Shown here one piece after another: positions 12,001 through 21,000 of a DNA stretch of 22,152 nucleotides; positions within the stretch are counted from its first letter, which is position 1, and every line of letters begins with the position of its first letter. The stretch comes from Gnetum montanum (taxonomy: Eukaryota; Streptophyta; Gnetopsida; Gnetales; Gnetaceae): positions 19,058-41,209 of the forward strand of contig MNCI01023689.1 of NCBI GenBank assembly GCA_015680685.1. Reading direction: 5' to 3'. Position numbers and translations under genes: made by a program. A model generated the notes under the pieces. It had not been told where the DNA came from. It did no database searches and saw nothing but the letters and a program-made list of their open reading frames with translations.

Positions 12001-15000
12001 TTCAGCAGCAGCAAGAATAGAAATGGATGAAGAGACCATAGAGAATTAGTTGGGCAGCAAGGAAGTCTTTGCAACAAAGCTATGGCATCCCCTGCCCCAT
12101 ACAAATGAGGACTTTGAACAAGTTTGAATACAGGCATTCACTGACTTTTTTGGGATTATTTTGTCTCAATAGGTACTAACCCACCGATCAAACATGTTAG
12201 AGAAGTTAATAGATGGATTCAGATAGGATTAGTGCAGATTTCAATTAGAAGAAGATAGAGACAAAATCTTGGCAAAGGGCCATGATTTTTGGGGCCAGAG
12301 GACCAACATTGGTTAAATAAAAACTTGGGACATAGTTAGATACCAAGGATTCTTGAGTTAGATGCATATACCAAATTTGACAATTGAGTTCCAGGAGGAA
12401 CTCCTGAGAACCTTTCCATGTAGCTTCAAAGAGTTAATTCATTTAGATAGGTTTACTCTAAAGCAATCCAAATCAGTTTTGATGAGGACATCATATAATC
12501 TGTCAAATGATGGTGTGTCTTTTACTTCAGATTTGGCATGTTTTGGGTGTGTTTAGGCATGTTTTGATGCATTTGAGGTGTTCCGGGGTCAATGGGAACC
12601 TGTTTGGCAATATCAAGTGTTCCAGACTTCAGAACAGATGTCCTTATAGATAGCCCTAACAGAAAAGATGTCTATTTCAAGTGAACGACATCTTATGCAA
12701 GTAAAAGACATCTTTTTTGGCTGAAAGATGTCTTCTCTGTGAATGGCCAATCTCTCAAAGGATATCTTCCTAGGCCAAAGACATCTTTTGTGCATGATTA
12801 GGTTGGCAAGGATGTCTTCCCAAGGAAAAAGATGTCTCCTTAGGTGGACTCCAATGGATAGTAATTTGGACTTTTGCACACCAAGGGGAGATGAACAGTT
12901 ATCCAAAAAGCTATAAAAAGGCATCAAGGCCTGAGTTTGGGTAGGCTAGTCTAAAGAGAAAAGGTTGATCTCATGCTGGAGATGAGAGGGAAGGTCTCCC
13001 AAGTGTGAGGTGAGGAGAAAGCCTCCAATGCACCTTTAGAGAGATAAAGGCTGACAGTGTCTTGAGAGAGAAGGCTTGAGCTATTCTTGAGCACTCTTAT
13101 TATTGTTGTAAGCCATCTTGGACAATTGTGTGTGTGAGGGAGTGAGGAGAGTCATTGTTTTATGGCTTTGAGTCTTGTGTAAGGGAGAGTGGTGCAAGGA
13201 TCTTGGGTGTTGTATGCTTCCAACATTTGTATGAACTTCCATAATTGCAAGCAAGAATAAAGAGTTATGTTTCTTTTATTGTTTTTAATTGTGGTTTCTT
13301 AGTGGATTTGGACATCAATTACGGGTGGTAACGCCAACTCTGCATCAAGTTTTGTCCAGATTATCAACTAACGAAAGAGATAGAAATAATATAATTCAAA
13401 TGCAAATGGGATACACTCAAATTGACGGACAATTATGAAATTGTCCCAATGCCATGATGTGCTTACAAAAAATTGATCACCTTGAACATTCTTACACACT
13501 ACTAATCAAGAAATGTGGCCCCTATGGCAGAGGATATAGCATGGAGAAGTGTAAGACTTATCTATGAGAGATAGGCCCAATGCAGAAAGGATACTGCTGT
13601 GGAGCTGGCCCCAACACCCCAAAATTGAAGCCAATTCCTAGAAAATTCTCACAAGAACACAATGAAAAACAAGAAAAGAAGCACAACTCTTCATTCTTGT
13701 TTGAAATCATGAAAATTCATATTCTAGAAGCAAACATCCCAGGGACAAACAACACTCAAGATCCCCACAATCACACTCCTCTCACACAAGACATAAGCCA
13801 AACGACAATGGCTCTCTCACCCTCTCCACACAATGGCCAATAATGACTCACAAACAAGAAGAACAAGTGTGCTCAAGATGAGCTTCATACTCCCTTTCCC
13901 AAGACACTCTCTTGAGGCTCTCTTACCTCACCCTTGAGACCACCCTTCTCTCTTAGGACTACCCTCCTCCCTTGATACTAACCTTCTATCTTCTGACTAG
14001 CCTACCCAAAAGCCTATGTTCAAAAGCCTATGTTTGGGTAGGCTAGTCAGAAGATGTGTTACCTTTCCAAGTGTCCCTTTGTCTTCCCTCCAAATTACAA
14101 TTCAATTTGAAGTCCGTTGGAATCTATACAAGACATCTTAGAGAAGTAGGATACATCTTGTCCAAGTGCAGAGATGTCATAGGAGACGTCTTGAATTAGG
14201 CTAACACGTCTTGCTGAAAGCTGAGACATCTTGGGATCAGTTGAGACATCTTGAGGTCAATTGAGACCTCTTGGATTAGGATGGGACATCTAGAAAGTAC
14301 CTGAAATGTCTTGAGTGCAATTCAAACATCTTGCGGGAGGTGAGATGTCTCACCTGCCAAGGCCAAAAGCAAAGATGCTTGCTTTGAGGTCTAAAACCTC
14401 CAGTCACCTCCAAACAAGTCCCTATTGACCACAAAACTGCCGTAAACTCATCAAAATAGGCTCAATACACACCCAAACATGCCAAATACCAAATAGGACA
14501 ATGTAGAAAGGATACTAGATAGGATATAACTTCTACAAAACAATAGACAAAAGGAATAATCTATTTTGAAGGAGATGGAATGTTCTTTCAAGAGACAACA
14601 GACCTATTTTGTTAAGCTTAGGGTGAGAGAATGGGGAATAGATCAATTTTCAATTGGAAAGTTTTTGTTTGTGGAAGAGTCTTTAAGAAAAAGTTCGGAA
14701 AATCTAAGGACAATTCCAATCCCAATACCATCCAAATCTCTTCCTAAAAAGAGGAATGGAGATTTTTAAGTTGTTCATCAAATCCTAAAGTAAAGAGCGG
14801 AAATAAAGCTTTAAATATCAAAAGAGGGACCTACACAGAAAATTCAGCAAAATTTAGGAATGGCAAGAATATAAGCAAGAGAAGGATAATATGCTAATCC
14901 TACATATGCTCCAAGAGATAATCTTGGACATAAATTTATTGAAGACACATATCACAAATTCAATAGCTAAATGACAATGATAAAAATATCCAGTTCTTCA

Positions 15001-18000
15001 AGACAACAACCGATTGCATATCATTCACAAAATCAAGAATGTAAAAATGAGAAATGAGTGACTTAGGGGTGGAAACCATGGAAAGGATAGAAACCACTCC
15101 CATATCTATTCTTGTGGTTAAGATGGTTGCTAACCTCTTGCTATAACCAATTACAAATGAGGATGCCAAACAGGTAATAATGCTTATAAAGGTTAATAAG
15201 GTACCAAGCTAGGATAGATGGCCTGTTGAATTTTTTCAAGGAATACTTCAACTTAACAAGGAATAAGAAACAAAATGATGAAACAAGGGCAAGTTTGAAA
15301 GATGTGAAATTTACAAAAATTGTATTGATCCCCAAGCACACACAATGTATTGGCTAAAGGAACCACAAATATATTGAACTCTATAATGTTGAATCATTTA
15401 TAGTCCAAGATCTTGCTTCATTGCCTTGAACTTGTCCTACTTCATATCGTCACCCCCAACCATCAAAACCAAATCTTATTTAACCATGAACTTATCCATT
15501 CTTGCAAGCAAAATAAATTCCCTACTATGTTCATTATGTTGGATATTACAATGAATTACGACTTCATCGGCTGAAAAGCTCTTATTGAGATTTTTTTACT
15601 AAAAGAATTTCATCCTAAGTTTGTGCAACTCGTATTATATATGCAATGGACTGCAAGTTTTGCAATCAAGTTAATGATTGGGCCCAAAGTTTTCTTTAAT
15701 GCATGAAGAGGCTTAAGACAAAGGATCCTCTATTGTCACGCCTATTCATCATATTAATAGATATCATGCAATAGTATCTTATTGAGAGAATATGTGATTG
15801 GTAAATCACTATATAGATAACACTATGCTTGTGACCTAAGCTACCATATTTGATCCTAGAGCTATTTGACGAGGCTTGGCAAAACAATCAAATATTGATT
15901 AAGAAACATGGCATCAACAAACTAAGAAAAAACCTTGAAAAGACAACATTTCAAAAAATATTTATATCTTCTTGTGGCTTGTAAAAGGAAAGTGTAATCT
16001 TAATAGGACATATTTTAAGATGAAATGGGTTCCAACTTATGATCTAGTGGCACATGTGAAATTATCATGATAAAGCAATAAAACACGTGACGTTTGAATG
16101 CAAATGAAGCAGATGGATCTAACATATACTTGATTGACAAGCACACACATGAATAGGAAATTAATAAATGGTGTATGAAGGAAGAAATAACTATGTGGAA
16201 GATTTTATGGGAATGAGCATTGCTGCCCCTATCCTTCCATAGTATCCACCTAGACCATGCACCTTTTGTACTTCTTTCCTTAGCCGGGACTTCAGCCTAG
16301 CTCTTCCTCCCTTGAGCCCTCACCCAACTCCTCTTCTCCTTACCCTTACTATGCTTCCTCAATCCCTTCGCTCTATTTGACCTTAAACTTTCCCTAGCCC
16401 TTCACTTCCCCCACCTCTTTCTGACCTCAGACTTTTTCCTATTTCTACTACCCCTCATAATCCCATCCCCATTCCCAAACTCAAATAAACTAGGTCTTTG
16501 AGGCTGATTCTTGAGGTCTCCAACATCCCTATTTTTGCAAACTACAATGCTGCCCAAATAGTTGCAACAGCACTGAGCACGGTTCAAGCAAGCATAGATG
16601 TTTTTTCTTTTTAAAAAATTTGAAAGGTTAAAAGAGGAACAAAGATTTAAATTTGAGAAAAATTTTGAATCAAATTCATGTGGCTGTAGAAAGGGATGAA
16701 ATAATTATAATATAGGTACACCCCAAGATATGTAGTCCAATTAGAACTTTATAACTTAGCATTGTCCATTAAAATTGGACCCATGACTAGGAGCTTTTAA
16801 ATCAAAAGTCTTATCACTAAACTAACACCTCATTGTTTGTTCACATAAATTGAATCTTTGAGGCTTTATTAAAGTAGTGCCCATGTGCGAATGGGTTTGT
16901 CCCACCACTATGCACTTTGGACCTAGGATGTGGACTTGTGGGGTGTAGAGCTCTGAGGCAGCAGCAAACTAGCTAGCCACAAGAGTTGGTTGGATAATGA
17001 AAACCTGCCTAGCTATGATAATAACAAACCAAAATGTGTGTAGTCAAAAAAAACGGGCATTGGGTTTCTAAGAGATAGAGGATCCACTTTTTAATAAACA
17101 GGGGCAACATGTCTATTATGAAATATTGCGCAAGAAAAAAATCCAAGATCGAACAACTAAACCACACAGAAAATTGCCAAGAATAATAATGAAACACCAA
17201 AGAAACAAAATGCATAAAAAATCAGAGAAAAATTTTTCTTGGTTCAACAAACTATCTATGTCCACAGTAATCAAGGATTCTCATTAACAAAAGCAAGAAG
17301 GAATGATACAAAACACTTTGCTCTACAATGCACCTATATACCTGAGCCCTCTTTTACAACCACAGGTGTTCATCTAAGGTTCATTAAACTTGGTCATTCC
17401 CTACAATGACCTAAGACCTTTTAAATACATTAGTGAAATCATTCTCACAATGGCCTAATACTTTTTAATTAGTGAAAGATTGCCTCGTGCCAATTTCGAC
17501 TCATACTATTACAATGTCAAGTAACCATGCATGCATGGATCAAACTTTTAAGGTGTTCGAGCTAGGAAACCTATGTCGACTATCTAGTGCAAATCCCAAG
17601 CCAAAGGAAGAGAAAACCAATCCCTAGCCTGACCATCTAATACCTTCTAGTGTGGGCTAACAATGACAACTCAATGTGCATACACTCCTAGTTATGTAAT
17701 GAACAAAGCTTGGGGGGTTTTCCTCTTGATAAGGTCTTCCTCAAATATTTAGTGGTGGGACTAACCCATTCATACATGATCATCACATTAACAAAGACTC
17801 AAAGACATAATTTATGCAAATCCCTCATTCCCCTTGTCCCTTTTCCTTAGGTCCAACAACATGCAAGGTTGCTTTTTTCCCTCTTAGCTTTTGAACAAGG
17901 ATACAAATTTGATGTTCAAAATCTAAAGAATGATAATTGCACAACCTATGGCATCAAGTAAGCAGCCAACCTTAGTACATCATCATCAAATCCTTTCCTT

Positions 18001-21000
18001 AACAGCTAACCAATTTTAAGGAGACAAAGCACCTAGATGATGAAAGATTGCAATGCCTCTTTAAACATTCTATAGCATAAGAAGTTCTATCCCTCTAAAT
18101 TATCGCAGGTTGCACATGATGCTAGACTAAACCAAGCAAGGAAGTAGAATAAGATGTTGTCCCTCAATACCACATGGATATGAGTCCCGCAAGAGCTGAC
18201 CAATTTAAGAAGTTGAACAATATAATACACATCAGGTCATACAAAAAATTAGTTTGCTTTTTATCTTAAACAATAATGATGAGTGGTTCATGAAGTGTGG
18301 TCTCTACAAGGGAATGATCCCCTCACTTGCCTAGAAATCATGTGGCATTGAATAGTTTTGATTTTGTATTAGAAGTTATGTCTAAGTCTTTTGTAGAACA
18401 ATGGGAAGGATGCAAGAACCCCCTTTTACAGTTACATTGATGGCTTGTTCAAAAAAACAAATAAACAAAAGACTCCTAACTATAAATTGAAAGATTCCCC
18501 CAGCAGCATCCCCTACCCCTCGAAAACAAAAAAGAAAAGAAACTTTTCCGCTTTAAGGAACAATGGATTTGAACACAAAACCAGTAAGTCATACAAAGCA
18601 TCCATGCAAGCTAAAAAGCCAGTGATATAATGTCACTGAACATGTCAGAATTAAATCTCAATAATCTGTTAATTTTTTCCCACAGTGAAATTATATTTTG
18701 GCGTAACTGATTTGTACATTGATATTTTCAATCCCATGTTAATATTCCCTTTCAATTAAATTTGGGACAGTGTTGAATGCTTGGATATGCCCTGAAGGAC
18801 AATCATGCACCTACCAAAGACTAATCTTGTCTAATGACCAGACTTTCAAAGTCATAAAGCATTAAGGACTGAATGGTAGAATGTGCAAGCTATAGGCTTT
18901 ATAGTTGCCAGAACAAATAAGAAATGAACAAACAAGCACATGCTCAAGGGAAGAGGGTGGGGGTGTCAGGAACAAACAAGCACATATTCATAGTAATTGC
19001 TCACATTCATGTTTCTGGACAAAGAGGTCAATGTTCATAACTATAGAAGTCACTTATGGGATGTTTCGTAAAGAAATTTTCTAATCAAGGTAAGATTTAC
19101 ACTGAATAGCTAACTCTTCCAACCAGCACTATCAGATAAAGGAAATGTAACCCCTGTGCTACAGGAACCTTTGAACTTTTCCACACATAATAACTTTGTT
19201 CACTGAAAACAATATGACTTTTGCCAATGGATTTCTGGCTCAATTCCTCTAGAGCCATTTCAAATCAAAATTTACATTCAAATTGCATTGAAACAGCAGC
19301 AGGCTCTTAAAATACCATTGTATTCTTGAAAGAAAACACACTTTCAAATTAAATGAGATAAGATGAAAAGCCTAAAGGCCTTTCATATAAATATTGAGAT
19401 ATAACATTCCTAAAATGCAACAGAGAAAAATGTTACTTTCACATATTTTTGAATGTTTATTCTTCATCATCATCTTATCCTTATCCCGACAATATAGAGC
19501 TGCCTCCATGAGTTCTCTTTTGTCATTTGTCTCTGTTAAGTGCTAATGTTTTGTCAATCTGCAAATTTTCTATGTCATCTTCAACTGTTCCTTCCCATAT
19601 TTTTTTGGGTCTTCCTTTGCCCAAGTTTCATGAGAGTTTGATGTAACAACCTTTTTTAGGGGCTCATTTTCTGATGCTTTGTAAACATAACTAAACTATC
19701 TAAAATGTCTTCCTTGTAGCTTCTCTGCAATTGGAACCACTCCACATCTTCCTGTCATATCTATAATATGGCATTTATCTCTTCTTGTAACATTCATCAT
19801 CCATCTGAACATTCACATTTCTGCCATACCAATTTGTTGTTCATGTTTTTTTTTTCCAATCAAACATCCAACATCTTATAAAATAGCAAGCTTGACTACT
19901 ATCCTAAAAATTTTTTGTTTAGTTTTATTTGGATTCTTTTAGTGCATAAAACACCCCACTAGCCTGTCTCCATTTTGGCCACCCTGTCTCATTCCTATTT
20001 CTTATATACTTGTCAATATCACCATTTGATTGAAGCATTAATCCTAGGTACCAGAATTATTTGCAGTGAAATATTTTTGGCCATAAATCTTTACTTTTAT
20101 TTCATCACTATTCACACTTTAATTGAAATTACATTTTACATATTTTATCTTACTTCGACTATTTCAGTCTTTTAAAATTTCTCCACTTTTCCATTTCAGA
20201 AGCAGTATTTGTTCAATATGTGCTCACCAACACAATGTTATATGGAAACCACTTACACTAAGAGATTTCATACTGTATTTCCTTAGTTCATCCATAATAA
20301 CAGCAAACAAGCCAGCAAGCTTAAAGAGAGAAAATACAACAAAAGTTTCTGATCCAAAAGTTCAAATGGCTAGGCAAAATCAAACTATATTTGAATCTTT
20401 AAGAACGTGAAAAATCTACTCTCATCACTGATGCCTTAAAATATTGTTGAAAATGTAAATTCTCGGGAAAACCTTATTTCACGATGACTTCCTCTTTTGT
20501 AAGGATGGTGAAATGCAATAAAATTGTAAAATAACCAATTAGCCCAAATTTAATTACTGTAGCTCCTATGTTCCATTTGCTATTTAATAATATTCCAGAT
20601 CCTACTTTTTGGACTTGCATGTACATGTAGTCAAGAAAAACTCAGCAAAACCACTAACAGCATGCATTGAAACACAGAGAACCAAACTGCATTGTTAGGA
20701 ATATCAGGGTGTAACAACTAAAAAGAAAAATGAATTGCATTTTAGTTTATTTATTTCATATTTCGTTAAAAGATTTTCACCGTGATTCCAAAAGTACTGG
20801 TAATATGTTATTGTACTTAAGTTAAAGTCCATCCTTCATCGCAAAAGAAAAAAAAAATGTCATTTTGCCTCGGCTGAATTCAGTGTTCCCTATAGTAACG
20901 TTTCACATAGCAGTCAGTTTGAACAGTGTAAAAAGCTAAAAGTTTACCTCAATTTTCCATGGTTTAGTTTCAATTTTCACCTGCAAGAAGTAGAAGAAAT

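Larger units (their letters stand above)
12516..13344 (+). mobile_element. LTR-like repeat, copy 1 (plus strand)
   Basis: It aligns over its whole length, with divergence, to the reverse complement of 13595-14500. Both begin TGTC, then share 'ATTTGGCATG..GGGTGTGT', a cluster of AGATGTCT motifs, 'TTTGGGTAGGCTAGTC', 'GTCTTGTGT', 'AAGAGTT' and 'GCCAACTCTGCA / GCCAGCTCCACAGCA'. Ends are TG..CA. Order is that of an LTR: motif-rich U3, TATAAAAA at 12912-12919, and AATAAA at 13256-13261 some 340 bp further on. Termini are inferred from where the two copies stop matching. No 5-bp target duplication is seen at these exact ends, and superfamily is unknown. Confidence 0.6.
13595..14500 (-). mobile_element. 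LTR-like repeat, copy 2 (minus strand)
   Basis: Reverse-complement relative of 12516-13344. On the minus strand it starts TGTCCTATTTGGTATTTGGC at 14500 and ends CTCCACAGCA at 13595. It has a motif-rich presumed U3 (14350-14131), the conserved TTTGGGTAGGCTAGTC, and an AATGAA in place of the AATAAA (13695-13690). The TATAAAAA of copy 1 is replaced by an inverted duplication (13988-14055). An 18-bp direct repeat flanks it, which does not fit an LTR element (usually 4-6 bp). The 87-codon plus-strand frame at 13580-13843 is its antisense and is not a gene. Confidence 0.6.
11498..20947 (-). other. RFC3 intron 3 (9450 bp), retroelement-filled
   Basis: Donor GTAAAC directly after the codons KPWKIE (exon 3, ending 20948) and acceptor TTAACAG before [10 protein letters not shown] (exon 4, from 11497); phase 0. 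About half the intron can be assigned to decayed mobile elements, listed separately. The unassigned parts are about 11498-12515, 13345-13577, 14517-14929, 17864-19454 and 20351-20947; only short frames without recognisable domains occur there. Most of the gene's span is this one intron. Confidence 0.9.

Noticed and set aside
12613-12927. Longest open frame in the window (104 codons, minus strand)
   Set aside because: It lies entirely over the AGATGTCT motif cluster and TATA region of LTR-like copy 1; the low stop density comes from the repeat, and the product matches nothing known.
13500-13560. Zinc-knuckle-like [14 protein letters not shown] frame
   Set aside because: Cys/His spacing does not fit CX2CX4HX4C and a stop follows at once.
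13580-13843. 87-codon plus-strand open frame
   Set aside because: It is antisense to LTR-like copy 2, which aligns as DNA to the non-coding copy 1.
17970-17995. CATCATCATC as a fifth RTE tail (minus strand)
   Set aside because: Very short, and no stop-linker motif or coding end precedes it.
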